A stretch of DNA of 64,000 nt from Alkalimonas delamerensis (GCF_030717955.1 NZ_JAUZVY010000006.1:186001-250000); one strand, 5' to 3'; shown: positions 8,754 through 18,583, numbered from the stretch's first letter. Program-made: numbers and translations. The notes: a model not told the origin generated them from the sequence alone.

Positions 8754-11564
8754 ATGAACAAGTTTAAACTCAGTTTGCTGACCATGGCGATGGCCACCGT
8801 CGGCCTCAGCCATTTCAGCGCAGCCGCGCTGGAAAGCGATACCGAAGCCGAACGGCTGTCACCCACCGAAGCACGCGAGCGCGCCAGAGAGCAAGCCGAG
8901 CTTGAGGTGATTCAAATTCGCGGCTTTCGTCGCTCTGTGGTGGAGTCGATCAATACCAAGCGCTTTTCAACCAATGTGGTGGAAGCCATTTCAGCGGAAG
9001 ACATTGGTAAGCTACCGGATTCCAGCATTGCCGAATCCATTGCGCGTCTGCCAGGCTTAACCGCTCAGCGTTTGGATGGCCGTGCCAGCCGGGTCAGTAT
9101 CCGTGGCTTTGGTGAAAACGAAAGTGCGACCACCTTCAATGGCCGAGAGCAGGTGTCCATTGGTGATAACCGTGGCGTCGAATTTGACCTTTATCCTTCT
9201 GAAATCATGAGCGGTGTGACCGTGTACAAAACACCAGGCGCCATGCTGGAAGCGGAAGGCATTGCCGGTGTCATCGATCTGCAAACGGTGCGGCCACTGA
9301 ATCGTGAACGAACCGTTCAGGTGAATGGCCAGCTGGAAAAAACCGGCCACAGCAAACTGAATCCGGATGGCAACGATACCGGCTTCCGTGGCACCTTCTC
9401 CTACATCGATCAGTTTGCCGATGACAGGGTTGGCATTGCCTTTGCCTACACCACCATGAACTCCCCTAACCAGGAAAAGCGTTGGAACTCCTGGGGCTAT
9501 CCGGACTTTGAAGTCAATGGTGAGCAATATGGCATTCTGGGTGGCGCCAAACCGTTTGTGCGCTCTTCGACCCTGAAGCGTGATTCTGCCATGCTGGTGG
9601 TTGAAGCCCTGCCGACCGACAACCTGCGTCTGGTCTTCGATGCACTCTATGTTGACTTCAGCGATGAAAAGATTCTGCGTGGTATCGAAATTCCATTTGC
9701 CTGGGGTTATGGCCGTGGTACTTCGGCGCTGGATGTTGATCCTGCGACCGGCTTTGTCACTCGCGGTGCCGTTAGCGATGAATACCTGGTGGTTCGTAAC
9801 GATCTGGAAACCCGCGATGCCGAGCTCAAATCTTTTGGCCTGAACCTCGACTACATCCTGAATGACAACTGGACACTGAATCTTGATGTCAGCCATTCTT
9901 CGGTCGATCGCACCATTTGGAGCTTTGAAAGCTACGCCGGTACCGGCCGTGGTGATAACTTTGGCGTCGGTGATGATTTAACTTACGAACTGCGTCAGGG
10001 CAACTCAGGTGCCATTTTCACCCCAAGCCTGGATTACAGCGACTATAACCTGATCCAGTTGGGTGGTCCTCGCAGCTGGGGCTGGAGCTCTGCTCTGAAT
10101 GATAAATACGGCCTGGAAGACGGCAATCCACTGCAAAATGCAGCTCAGGATGGTTTCCTGAATACCCCAACCGTCGACGACGAGCTGAATGCCTTCCGGC
10201 TGGCCGCCAGCCAGTTGCTGGACAATGGTGGCATTGTGACGCAAATGCATTACGGCGTTTCTTACCGTGAGCGGACCAAAGAAAAGTTTTCTGACGGTTT
10301 CTTTATGACGCTCAGCAACTTCCCGGATACCCTGGTAGTGCCAGAGCAATACCGCCTAGGCTCCGTCAATCTGGACTTTATTGGCATGGGCAATATGATT
10401 GCCTACGATTCCGGCCGGATGCTGCAGGATGGGTATTACGAGTTGCTGTCAGAGGCATTAACCAACGACAGCCACTCCTTTAAAACCTGGAAAGTATCAG
10501 AAAACGTGCTGTCTTTCTTTACTCAGGCCGATTTGGAAATGGAGCTGGGTTCGATTCCGGTGACCGGTAATATCGGCTTGCGTTACATCCGCACCGAGCA
10601 AAGCTCGCAAGGCACAGCCTTTGCCAACGAAGGCGGCATGATCGTGTCATCGCCGACCGATGTTAAGCACAGTTACTCGCACTTGTTGCCTAGCCTGAAC
10701 CTGATTTTTGATGTTGCCGAAAACCAATCCGTTCGCTTCGGTGCCGCCAAAACCATGTCCCGTGCCCGGTTGGATGAAATGAACGCTTCTGTCGGTGCCA
10801 GCTACAACCAGCAGCCAGATGACAACGGCAACTTCTGGAGCATTGGTGGTGGTAACCCGCTGCTGGAGCCAAAAGAAGCCATTGGCCTGGATTTATCCTA
10901 TGAAAATTACTTCAGTGATGCTGGTTACTTCGCAGTCGCCTATTTCTGGAAAGATCTGAAGAACTGGATTTTTGATGGGACCTATCAGGTCGAGTTGGAC
11001 GGTGTTGCCGATCCAAGTACCGGCCAAATCCCACCAACCTCTACCGCAACCGGTTTTGGTAAAGTTAATGGTGGCGGCGGTACCCTGCAAGGTCTGGAGT
11101 TCTCGATTTCCTTGCCACTGGGTGAGTTAAGCGACGTACTGGATGGCTTTGGTATTTTGGCCAGCTACACCGTAATTGACCAAAACATCAAAATGCCAAA
11201 TGGCAATAAATACGAGCTGCCAGGTCTGTCGAAGAACATTCAATCCTACACCGCCTTCTATGAAAAGAATGGCTTCCAGGCACGGCTGAGTGTGCGTCAA
11301 CGCAGCTCTTTTAAGGGCGACGTCTACGGTTTAGGCTTTGATACCCAGCAAGTGGATATCAACGGCGAAACCATTGTCGACGCGCAAATTGGCTTTGACT
11401 TTGGTGAAGCAGGCTTTGAGCGACTGGATGGTTTGTCCGTCTTCTTGCAAGGCCAAAACCTGACCAACGAAGCCTTTGTTACCACCGAAGGCAATGCACT
11501 GCGGATCCGCGATTATCAGGATTACGGCCGCAACTTCCTGTTAGGTTTCAGCTACAAGTTCTGA
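8754..11564 (+). CDS. TonB-dependent outer-membrane receptor (Xanthomonas/Caulobacter type), probable maltodextrin uptake
   Basis: 936 residues. The start at 8754 follows GGGGA and begins a signal peptide ending near SAAALES; an in-frame upstream start at 8718 lacks a good site. The plug domain follows (IAESIARLPGL, RVSIRGFGEN), then a long beta-barrel ending FLLGFSYKF, with the terminal Phe expected for outer-membrane insertion. The sequence style (VVESINTKRFS, EDIGKLPDSS) matches the TonB_Xanth_Caul group, which often imports carbohydrates. Substrate is inferred from the divergent malQ and the shared operator. A hairpin separates it from the halogenase-like gene downstream, which probably belongs to the same transcript. 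Confidence 0.92.
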   Translation: MNKFKLSLLTMAMATVGLSHFSAAALESDTEAERLSPTEARERAREQAELEVIQIRGFRRSVVESINTKRFSTNVVEAISAEDIGKLPDSSIAESIARLPGLTAQRLDGRASRVSIRGFGENESATTFNGREQVSIGDNRGVEFDLYPSEIMSGVTVYKTPGAMLEAEGIAGVIDLQTVRPLNRERTVQVNGQLEKTGHSKLNPDGNDTGFRGTFSYIDQFADDRVGIAFAYTTMNSPNQEKRWNSWGYPDFEVNGEQYGILGGAKPFVRSSTLKRDSAMLVVEALPTDNLRLVFDALYVDFSDEKILRGIEIPFAWGYGRGTSALDVDPATGFVTRGAVSDEYLVVRNDLETRDAELKSFGLNLDYILNDNWTLNLDVSHSSVDRTIWSFESYAGTGRGDNFGVGDDLTYELRQGNSGAIFTPSLDYSDYNLIQLGGPRSWGWSSALNDKYGLEDGNPLQNAAQDGFLNTPTVDDELNAFRLAASQLLDNGGIVTQMHYGVSYRERTKEKFSDGFFMTLSNFPDTLVVPEQYRLGSVNLDFIGMGNMIAYDSGRMLQDGYYELLSEALTNDSHSFKTWKVSENVLSFFTQADLEMELGSIPVTGNIGLRYIRTEQSSQGTAFANEGGMIVSSPTDVKHSYSHLLPSLNLIFDVAENQSVRFGAAKTMSRARLDEMNASVGASYNQQPDDNGNFWSIGGGNPLLEPKEAIGLDLSYENYFSDAGYFAVAYFWKDLKNWIFDGTYQVELDGVADPSTGQIPPTSTATGFGKVNGGGGTLQGLEFSISLPLGELSDVLDGFGILASYTVIDQNIKMPNGNKYELPGLSKNIQSYTAFYEKNGFQARLSVRQRSSFKGDVYGLGFDTQQVDINGETIVDAQIGFDFGEAGFERLDGLSVFLQGQNLTNEAFVTTEGNALRIRDYQDYGRNFLLGFSYKF

Positions 11565-11584
11565 TGAAGAGCTAGTCGGAATTC

Positions 11585-11619
11585 AGCCCCTGCGCTACCT
11601 TAGTAGCCAGGGGCTTTTT
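11585..11619 (+). terminator. Hairpin with T run between receptor and halogenase genes (terminator or attenuator)
   Basis: Stem AGCCCCTG / CAGGGGCT extended by GCTAC / GTAGC with one bulged C, then T5. It would end most receptor transcripts, leaving partial read-through into the halogenase-like gene 15 nt later. Confidence 0.75.
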
Positions 11620-11633
11620 ACTAGGTAGTTAGT

Positions 11634-13130
11634 ATGACAACGAATGCGATTAAACATCTGGTTATTTTGGGTGGCGGTACCGCCGGCTGGATCAGCGCCT
11701 CCTTGCTGATCAAAATGCTGGGCAAGGCCATTCAAATCACCCTGGTAGAGTCGGAGCAAATTGGCATTGTCGGTGTTGGTGAGGCCACCATTCCACCCAT
11801 CATGACCTTTAACACAGCTCTGGGTATTGATGAGGCCGAGTTTTTGCGTGAAACCAAGGGCAGCATCAAGCTTGGTATTCAGTTTGAGAACTGGGGCAAG
11901 CTCGGCGACTCCTACATGCACGCCTTTGGCGGCATTGGTAAAGAGTTCCCATCCTGCAGCTTTCATCACTTCTGGCTTCGCAGCCAACAAGCCGGCATGA
12001 ACTTCGATTTTTGGGACTTTTCTTTAGCCTATCAAGCGGCGCACAAAAACAAGTTCAGCAAACTCAACCGCATTGAAGGCGTGAACCTGCCCGGGCTTTC
12101 CTATGCCTACCACTTCGATGCCGGGCTCTATGCCCAGTACTTGCGCCGCTACAGCGAAAAACTGGGTGTCAAGCGCATTGAAGGCAAGGTGGATGAAGTG
12201 GTGCTGAATCCGGACAGCGGCGATGTCGAGCGCCTGCTGCTGGATAATGGCCAGCAGATAGCAGGGGATTTATTTCTTGATTGCACCGGCCTGCACAGCC
12301 TGTTGATTGAAAAGACCTTGAATACCGGCTTTGAAGACTGGTCACACTGGCTGCCGGCCGACAGTGCCATGGCCGTGCCCTGCGAGTCGGTTGAGCCCAT
12401 CACCCCTTACACCCGCTCCATTGCCCACGCCAAGGGCTGGCAGTGGCGCATCCCACTGCAACACCGCATTGGCAATGGCTTTGTTTACTCCAGCAAGTAC
12501 TGCAGTGACGAAGAGGCCCGCACCACACTCATGAGCAACCTGGATGGCAAGCCACTGGCAGAGCCGCGCATTATTCGCTTTAAAACCGGCCGCCGCTTAA
12601 AACAATGGCACCGCAATGTGGTGAGCATTGGCTTATCCAGCGGCTTCCTGGAGCCGCTCGAGTCCACCAGCATTCATTTAATCCAATCCGGCGTACTGCG
12701 GCTGTTAAAGTTTTTCCCCAATCACGGCATCTGCCCGGCCGATAGGGACGAGTACAACCGCCAATCGAAGGTGGAGTTTGAGCAAATTCGTGACTTTATC
12801 ATCCTGCACTACAAACTCAATGCACGTGGCGACAGCCAGTACTGGAAAGATTGCCAGCGGATGGAGACGCCTGAGTCCTTGCAGCGCAAAATGGCGCTGT
12901 TTGCCCAGTCCGGCAAGGTCTGCCGCGAACAGGACGAGCTCTTTACTGAAGTTGCCTGGCAGCAAGTGATGATTGGCCAGGGGCTGCTGCCCAAAGACTA
13001 CCACCCACTGGTCAACGCCCTGAACGATCAGCAACTGCAGGAGCTGCTGGAGCAACTGAAAGCCATTATGGCGATGACCAGCGAAAAGCTGGGATCCCAT
13101 GATGATTTTCTCCAAAGCCTTTCACGTTAA
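11634..13130 (+). CDS. Tryptophan-halogenase family flavoprotein
   Basis: 498 residues. The N-terminus has the FAD-binding signature LGGGTAGW, followed by the GVGEATIP stretch common to this family. The WxWxIP motif that blocks monooxygenase chemistry in flavin-dependent halogenases is present (W269-Q-W271-R-I-P). Genes of this type commonly sit beside TonB receptors in sugar-uptake loci of Alteromonadales and Caulobacterales, where no halogenation has been proved and their role is unclear. It lies 70 bp after the receptor gene and probably shares its promoter. The ribosome-binding site is weak. True halogenase activity is uncertain. Confidence 0.9.
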   Translation: MTTNAIKHLVILGGGTAGWISASLLIKMLGKAIQITLVESEQIGIVGVGEATIPPIMTFNTALGIDEAEFLRETKGSIKLGIQFENWGKLGDSYMHAFGGIGKEFPSCSFHHFWLRSQQAGMNFDFWDFSLAYQAAHKNKFSKLNRIEGVNLPGLSYAYHFDAGLYAQYLRRYSEKLGVKRIEGKVDEVVLNPDSGDVERLLLDNGQQIAGDLFLDCTGLHSLLIEKTLNTGFEDWSHWLPADSAMAVPCESVEPITPYTRSIAHAKGWQWRIPLQHRIGNGFVYSSKYCSDEEARTTLMSNLDGKPLAEPRIIRFKTGRRLKQWHRNVVSIGLSSGFLEPLESTSIHLIQSGVLRLLKFFPNHGICPADRDEYNRQSKVEFEQIRDFIILHYKLNARGDSQYWKDCQRMETPESLQRKMALFAQSGKVCREQDELFTEVAWQQVMIGQGLLPKDYHPLVNALNDQQLQELLEQLKAIMAMTSEKLGSHDDFLQSLSR

Positions 13131-13300
13131 CGCTGCTGAACGCGAAGCTGTATCTCCGGATGCAGCTTCAAGCTCACAGTTTCTAATTGCATCTTCGCCT
13201 TACAAAATATATCATTCTTCGATTACATTATTTACACAAAACAGGTACTGCTTCACACCCCAGGGACGAGGTGGTGCCACAGCATCGTTAAGGAGAACTC

Positions 13301-15013
13301 ATGCGTAACCTGGTTGTCATTGCGGCATTGTTATTGGCCGCACTTGTTGCCTACTTCAAGTTTGGGCCCAACGGGGAACAACACCCATCCTCCCAGCTCA
13401 GTTATATCCCGGCCGATACGGCTTTGCTCAGTGTGCAGCTGGAGCCTTTCGACCTGATCAGCTACCTAAAGCAAGTGGAGATGATGCCACAAAACCCAAA
13501 GGAAGCGATGGCTTTGCTGGAAACCATGGCCAGTGCCACAGGCAGCAACAGCGGTCATTTCGTGGCAGCATTGCTGGAGCACTACCTCGAAGTGCTGGAG
13601 CAGCCAGAGCAGTTGACGCAGCTTACTGGGATCCCCCAAGAGTTTCGTAGCCTGTTTTATCTGGTGGGTTTATCGGTGGTAAGCCGGGTGGAGCTGGCCG
13701 ATGAAGCCGCCTTTTGGCGCTTTTTCGATCGCGTCGAGCAGCAAAGTCAACTCTGGCACCAGGCCGAAGAGACTGATAACCACCCCTACCGTCGCTACTC
13801 ACTGCTGGAACTGGCAGGTCAACAGATTGAACTGCTGGTCAGTGTCAACAATGGCTGGGGTACTCTGGTACTGACCTCATCGGAGCTGGATGCCAGCCAT
13901 CACGCCATCGCGCTGGGCCTTCGTAAGCCAGCCGATCCCCTCAACTGGCAGCGTGATATGCGGCCACTGGCACAGCGCTACCGCCTGAATGAAAACAGCC
14001 TGGGCATGGTAAGCAGTGCCGAGCTGCTAAAAGCCCTGACTGGCGCCGGGCAAAACCGGCTGGCCAAAGACCTGCAACAACTGGCAGGCGCCGAGCTGGA
14101 TGCCGCACTTGTGAACTGGCGCACCCCGGCCTGTCAGGCCGACACCGCCTCCATTGCCGCCAACTGGCCTGGCATTTATTTTGATAACCAAATGAATCAG
14201 CAGCCCGTCAGCAGCCGGATGCTGATTGCCAGCACCGACCAAAGCGCCATGGCGTCACTCGGCAAGTTGCGTGGCTTTATCGCCCCTCATGTGCAGCAAC
14301 CAGCAAAAGACAGCGTGCTGCAGTTTGGTCTGGGCCTGAATATTGGCCAGTTGTTGCCCGCCATCAGCGAACTTTGGACCGCCACCACCAGCGCCAGCTT
14401 TGCATGCCAACCGCTGCAGGAGATGCAAGCCGCGATGCAGGCCAGCAACCCTCTGGCCGCTCTGGCGATGGCCGGGATGGCAGGCTCGGTCAAAGGTGCC
14501 TCCATCACCATCAACGATATTGCGATGGATCCAACCACCGGTATGCCGAGCGCGGTCGATGCACTGGTTAGCATCTCGGCCGACAACGCCCAGAGCCTGA
14601 TTCAAAGCTTGTTGATGTTTTACCCAGCAATGGCCGGCATCCCCTTGCCAGCCCCCGGTGAAGAGCTGGAGCTGAATGAACTCTTTCCGATGGCCGCTGC
14701 TTTTGGCCTGGCCCCCAAGCTGATGCTGAGCGGCGATCACGCCTTAGTCTATCAGGGAGAGCGGGCACAACAACAAGCCCGTCAACTGGCAGGCACTACG
14801 CTCAGCCAAAACGGCCTGCTGCATTTTGGCATGAACTACGCCAAGCTCTTCAGCGCCATGGCTGCGGGCATGGCAACCAGTGGCATGGAAGTCCCGCCCG
14901 AGGTAGACGCCATGAAAGATACCCCGTTCCAACTGGGGATCTCGATGGATATTGAGCCAACTGGTATTGCGATTGAAAGCACCATGCACTTCGGTGGTGA
15001 CCAGGCCGACTAG
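13301..15013 (+). CDS. Exported or membrane-anchored protein of unknown function, possibly DUF3352-like
   Basis: 570 residues with one N-terminal hydrophobic helix (residues 3-18) acting as signal or anchor. The mature part opens with SYIPADTALLSVQLEP, which recalls the 'PADT' opening of DUF3352-type proteins, but that assignment is tentative. The rest is long, alanine- and leucine-rich, with no catalytic motif visible. AAGGAG 6 nt upstream fixes the start. The 170-bp gap before it is AT-rich and probably holds its promoter. It converges on the transporter at 15020 with a 6-bp gap. Confidence 0.7.
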   Translation: MRNLVVIAALLLAALVAYFKFGPNGEQHPSSQLSYIPADTALLSVQLEPFDLISYLKQVEMMPQNPKEAMALLETMASATGSNSGHFVAALLEHYLEVLEQPEQLTQLTGIPQEFRSLFYLVGLSVVSRVELADEAAFWRFFDRVEQQSQLWHQAEETDNHPYRRYSLLELAGQQIELLVSVNNGWGTLVLTSSELDASHHAIALGLRKPADPLNWQRDMRPLAQRYRLNENSLGMVSSAELLKALTGAGQNRLAKDLQQLAGAELDAALVNWRTPACQADTASIAANWPGIYFDNQMNQQPVSSRMLIASTDQSAMASLGKLRGFIAPHVQQPAKDSVLQFGLGLNIGQLLPAISELWTATTSASFACQPLQEMQAAMQASNPLAALAMAGMAGSVKGASITINDIAMDPTTGMPSAVDALVSISADNAQSLIQSLLMFYPAMAGIPLPAPGEELELNELFPMAAAFGLAPKLMLSGDHALVYQGERAQQQARQLAGTTLSQNGLLHFGMNYAKLFSAMAAGMATSGMEVPPEVDAMKDTPFQLGISMDIEPTGIAIESTMHFGGDQAD

Positions 15014-15019
15014 CCCCGC

Positions 15020-16261
15020 TTAACTTGTCGCGGCCTTATCCGGGGCCGCGATTTCATCCAGTGGAAAATGCTGCCGGTAACTGGCGACACTGAACTTCGC
15101 CCCCAGCCACAGCGCCATTACACTGGTAGCCGCCAGGCCCAACCAGGCCAGAGTAAAACTGTGCAGCCAATCGCGCAGCAAGCCGGCCAGCCAGGGCGAG
15201 AAGGCCGCAATAATGTAACCGACCCCTTGCACAAACGCCGTTAAGCGCCCGGCCTGTACCGGATTATCGATGTGATCCATGGTAATAATCATCGCCAGCG
15301 GAAAAATACCGCCAATGCCAAGCCCAATCAGGGCCACCCACAACCAGAGCGCGCTGGCAGGAAAGAGCGCCAATGCGGTAAAACCAACCAATTGCAGTAA
15401 GCACAGCACCGCGATGACCGGACGACGATCGGCATGCCGGGATGCCCACCAGGGAAACAACAAACCAGCCACCACCTCACACAGCGTTAAAAAACCCAGC
15501 AGCAAGCCGGCCTGACGGGCACTGTAGCCGAGCTCCAGCGCATAGGGCGCCAAAAAAGCCAGCACCGAGACATAGCAACTGGTGCCAAGGGCAAAGAAAA
15601 CCGCCAGCTGCCAGCTGCGGCGATTGCGCCACCAGGCATAGGCGGGTGGCGCCTCCGCCTCGGCACTTTTCGTCACGACAGGCTTCATCCGCCAGGCCCA
15701 GCACAGCAATGCCAACAGCGCCAACCAGACCCATTGCCCCAGGCTTTGACGCCAGCTAAGCAAATCGGCCAACAACGGGGTGCCGGTGGCCGCCAGTGCA
15801 GCCCCGGCCATAATAGCGGTGACATAAAAACCCATGATCAACGGCGCTTTTAAACCAAAACGCTGCTTGATGATGGCCGGCATCAGGGTCTGAATCAGCG
15901 CAATGGCAACGCCGGCCAGCAGCGCCGTGCCAATCAGCACCCCGGCAGCCGGAGCCCAGAAACGCAGCGCTGTTGCCAGCGCCAGCAAGGCCAAAGCCGC
16001 CAGCACCGATCGCTCCAGCCCCAAAGGCGCAGCCAGCCGAAAGCCGACAAAACTCAGCAACCCCATTGCCAGTACCGGCAGGGTCGTCAGCATGGACGCA
16101 GCGGTAAAGCTGAGCAATAAATCGGCCTGGATCCCTTGCAGCAAGGGCCCGATCGCTGCCAGCGCCGGTCGTAAATTCAACGCCACCAGCACAATGGCCA
16201 ACAAGGCCAACCGCTCAGTGCTTTGCCATGGGTTTGCGTTTTGCACCCTGCCTCCAACCAT
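15020..16261 (-). CDS. CynX/NimT-type major facilitator transporter
   Basis: 413 residues, about 12 membrane helices. The NLRPALAAIGPLL stretch in helix 1 is characteristic of the CynX/NimT (cyanate/2-nitroimidazole) group of MFS transporters. The substrate is unknown and could be an exported drug or small anion. The ATG at 16261 has no ribosome-binding site, whereas a GTG at 16246 has GGAGG 4 nt upstream, so translation may start five codons later. The gene diverges from a MarR regulator with a palindrome between them, a classic arrangement for substrate-induced efflux or uptake. Confidence 0.88.
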   Translation of the reverse strand: MVGGRVQNANPWQSTERLALLAIVLVALNLRPALAAIGPLLQGIQADLLLSFTAASMLTTLPVLAMGLLSFVGFRLAAPLGLERSVLAALALLALATALRFWAPAAGVLIGTALLAGVAIALIQTLMPAIIKQRFGLKAPLIMGFYVTAIMAGAALAATGTPLLADLLSWRQSLGQWVWLALLALLCWAWRMKPVVTKSAEAEAPPAYAWWRNRRSWQLAVFFALGTSCYVSVLAFLAPYALELGYSARQAGLLLGFLTLCEVVAGLLFPWWASRHADRRPVIAVLCLLQLVGFTALALFPASALWLWVALIGLGIGGIFPLAMIITMDHIDNPVQAGRLTAFVQGVGYIIAAFSPWLAGLLRDWLHSFTLAWLGLAATSVMALWLGAKFSVASYRQHFPLDEIAAPDKAATS

Positions 16262-16265
16262 CGAA

Positions 16266-16289
16266 AAATATCTTGATATAAAGATATTT
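16266..16289. promoter_or_regulatory. MarR-type operator between the transporter and its regulator
   Basis: AAATATCTT and AAGATATTT are perfect 9-bp inverted arms around a 6-bp centre (GATATA). The site lies 5 bp upstream of the transporter's ATG and about 65 bp upstream of the regulator. The ATCTTGATAT core resembles known MarR-family sites such as those of the MhqR type. Confidence 0.8.
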
Positions 16290-16353
16290 GGATCTTGCCT
16301 ATTTTTGGGTAAGCTGTAAAGCCATTCTTCGGCACAATCAGGCTAACACAGTG

Positions 16354-16848
16354 ATGCAAGACGATTTCGACACCATGGGCGAGCAATGGCAGCAACAAGG
16401 GGTGAGCAATGCCTTACCAGCGCTGCAACTGCTCGGCCGCTTTGCCCGGCTGAATAAACAGCTGGAGCAGGCTTTCTTGCACTGCTACCGGCAACAGGGG
16501 TTAAAACAAGGCGAGTTTGATGTACTGGCAACACTGCACCGCGCCGGGCCGCCGTATTCGCTGTCGCCATCCCAGCTGCATCAAAGCATGCTGCTAAGCT
16601 CCGGCGCCATGAGCAGCCGGCTGGAAAAACTGGAGCAACGACAACTGATCGCCCGCCGCCACTGCACCGACGACAGGCGGGTGGTGCATGTCAGCCTGAC
16701 CGAGCAGGGCAAAGCCCTGATCGAACAAGCCCTGCCACCCCACACCGAATTGCAGCAAGCGCTGGTGGCACCGCTTAGCACACAGCAACAGCAACAGCTG
16801 AGCGACTTGCTGAAAATCTGGCTGGCGGGGCTGGATAAGAGGCTTTAA
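16354..16848 (+). CDS. MarR family winged-helix transcriptional regulator
   Basis: 165 residues from MQDDFDTMGE; GTG at 16351 is an equally possible start. The winged helix spans about residues 40-125, with a recognition region LSPSQLHQSMLLSSGAMSSR and the DDRR wing motif (DDRRVVHVSLTEQG) typical of MarR proteins. It is transcribed away from the CynX-like transporter and very probably represses both genes through the palindrome at 16266 until a ligand binds. No redox-active cysteine arrangement was recognised. Confidence 0.9.
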   Translation: MQDDFDTMGEQWQQQGVSNALPALQLLGRFARLNKQLEQAFLHCYRQQGLKQGEFDVLATLHRAGPPYSLSPSQLHQSMLLSSGAMSSRLEKLEQRQLIARRHCTDDRRVVHVSLTEQGKALIEQALPPHTELQQALVAPLSTQQQQQLSDLLKIWLAGLDKRL

Positions 16849-16895
16849 CACGCCCAAGATAGCTTTAGTATGGCGGCAGTTAAGGCAGCTAACAT

Positions 16896-18014
16896 TCAGC
16901 CAAGCCAAGGCAAAAACAGATAGGCTCCCAGCAGGCTGAACAACAAAGTGGGCAGCGACCAGAGATGAAACTGCCACCACAAGCCCGGCTGCTTTCCCAG
17001 GCGCAGCGCGATAAGGTTGGCCATGGATCCAATAGCCAAACCAAAACCACCCACGTTGACACCCCAGGCAAGTCGATACCAGTCCTCACTGAAAGCGGAA
17101 AGAAAAATCGCAGCCGGAACATTGGAGATAACTTGCGACAACAGCACCCCAGCAGTCAACTCTTCGCCGGGTAAAGCCATTAACGTCTGGGTCAGCCCAG
17201 CCATCACCGGCAGTTGTGCCAGCAAGCCCAGCACAACAAACATCAAGACAAAAATCAGCAGAATCAGCCAATCCACGCCCAGCAAGACGTTGCGCCAGAA
17301 CAGCAGAAACAAACCCAGCACAGCGACCAGTGCCCAAGCCATTTGCCCCAGCTCAACCCATATGAGAAAGAGGGGATAACCAAGCAATGAGATAAGTAGC
17401 AAGCTCTGGCTCAATGGAGCTTTGGCCAGATCAGTGTTTACCGTGATCTTTCGGCTGGAAAAGGAAAGAGTTGTTAGCAGTAGGACAACCATCAGCATCC
17501 AACCTGCAATGGGCAGCATCAAGATAAAAAAGGTGACAAAGCTGTCGCCAGACAATTGCCAGAGGTATAGATTCTGAGGGTTACCAATGGGACTAACCGC
17601 GGACCCCGCATTCACAGCCAGAGCTTCAAAGATGATTAGCCGGCCAGTCGGCAACGTCAAGGCTCGCCCCAGACTGAGTGTGAGTGGCACCACAATAAAC
17701 AAAGCAACATCATTGGTGACAATGGCCGATAAAAGTGCAGCAAATACGACCATAGCAAGCGCCAGTTGTCGCTCGGTGTGCATGTGCTCCAGCAACCAAT
17801 GCCCTGCCCGGGTAAGGGCACCACTGTCTTCCAGACCACGGCTCAGTACCATTAATCCAGTAAGAATGGCGATGGTGTGCCATTCAACCAGTGTTGGCAG
17901 CTGAGGTAATTGCTCAGGCATCCAAAGCAACAAGATCACCAACCCCAGCAGTAGCGTTAATAGCAGCAAGTCTTCGGATAGACGTGAAAACAGATAACGC
18001 ACCAGCTTCATCAA
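16896..18014 (-). CDS. ArsB/NhaD/SLC13-superfamily anion permease (YbiR-like)
   Basis: 372 residues, about 10 membrane helices. Two hairpin signatures of the ion-transporter superfamily are clear: TNDVALFIVVP with NAGSAVSPIGNPQN in the first half, and SNVPAAIF with the matching GSMANLIAL in the second. This fits YbiR/CitT-like permeases (PF03600), which move organic or oxyanions, but the substrate cannot be told. It is single-copy, and the HEPN gene lies 35 bp upstream in the same direction, so they may be co-transcribed. Confidence 0.82.
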   Translation of the reverse strand: MMKLVRYLFSRLSEDLLLLTLLLGLVILLLWMPEQLPQLPTLVEWHTIAILTGLMVLSRGLEDSGALTRAGHWLLEHMHTERQLALAMVVFAALLSAIVTNDVALFIVVPLTLSLGRALTLPTGRLIIFEALAVNAGSAVSPIGNPQNLYLWQLSGDSFVTFFILMLPIAGWMLMVVLLLTTLSFSSRKITVNTDLAKAPLSQSLLLISLLGYPLFLIWVELGQMAWALVAVLGLFLLFWRNVLLGVDWLILLIFVLMFVVLGLLAQLPVMAGLTQTLMALPGEELTAGVLLSQVISNVPAAIFLSAFSEDWYRLAWGVNVGGFGLAIGSMANLIALRLGKQPGLWWQFHLWSLPTLLFSLLGAYLFLPWLG

Positions 18015-18049
18015 CCAGACTCCTGGGATGGGTTTCGCTCACTTCTGCA

Positions 18050-18583
18050 TCAAACACGAATCTCGTCAGTAACTTTTACCAGCTCCCGAAAAAACCTGAC
18101 AGCTTTATCCAGATCTTCTTTCTTAACGAGATGCGCTTTCTGAGGATTGTCACTTTCACAGGCACTGTGAACTGCATCGCCACGTTTTGATAGCCAATGA
18201 TTAAGCTGCCTCCTCGCTTGGGTTGGATCAGTATTAGCCCATTTCCATTGCTCGGTAATATCAAAACGCAAAAACTCTTTTGATAACTGCCTAACTTTAT
18301 CCCCGCTGGGGTTATTCAATCGCTTGATTTCGGCTTCAAATTTCTGCTCAATAAAGTCACCTGCAAAGCTGCCCTGTATACCATTAATTTTCTTAATCAG
18401 TAACTCATGCAAAAAGGCTTCGATATAACTCTCCCAAGCTGTGGTAGTCATAACCAAAGCAGCACGTTTTAATACTTCATATTGTTGGCGTTGTTCTTGT
18501 GACTCTAGGTTGTCGAATAGCTGGATGAGCTTGGTCACATCCTGCATTCCTGTTTCAAAGATGGCGTAAGCGCTACTTGTCAT
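18050..18583 (-). CDS. HEPN-domain protein (RiboL-PSP-HEPN-like), possible RNase
   Basis: 177 residues from the ATG at 18583, chosen because AAGGGAAG lies just upstream; a longer frame to 18625 has a site too close to its start. The helical protein carries R134-x4-H139 (KRGDAVHS), the Rx4-6H signature of HEPN endoribonucleases, plus an early W-E/S-Y-I stretch typical of the RiboL-PSP-HEPN family. Such proteins often act in toxin-antitoxin or antiphage contexts, but no nucleotidyltransferase antitoxin is adjacent. Base composition is clearly more AT-rich than the surrounding genes, which suggests acquisition by transfer. Confidence 0.7.
   Translation of the reverse strand: MTSSAYAIFETGMQDVTKLIQLFDNLESQEQRQQYEVLKRAALVMTTTAWESYIEAFLHELLIKKINGIQGSFAGDFIEQKFEAEIKRLNNPSGDKVRQLSKEFLRFDITEQWKWANTDPTQARRQLNHWLSKRGDAVHSACESDNPQKAHLVKKEDLDKAVRFFRELVKVTDEIRV

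Noticed and set aside
11634..13130. Calling the flavoprotein a secondary-metabolite halogenase with a biosynthetic cluster
   Set aside because: No biosynthetic genes are nearby; linkage to a TonB receptor and malQ points to the sugar-locus type.
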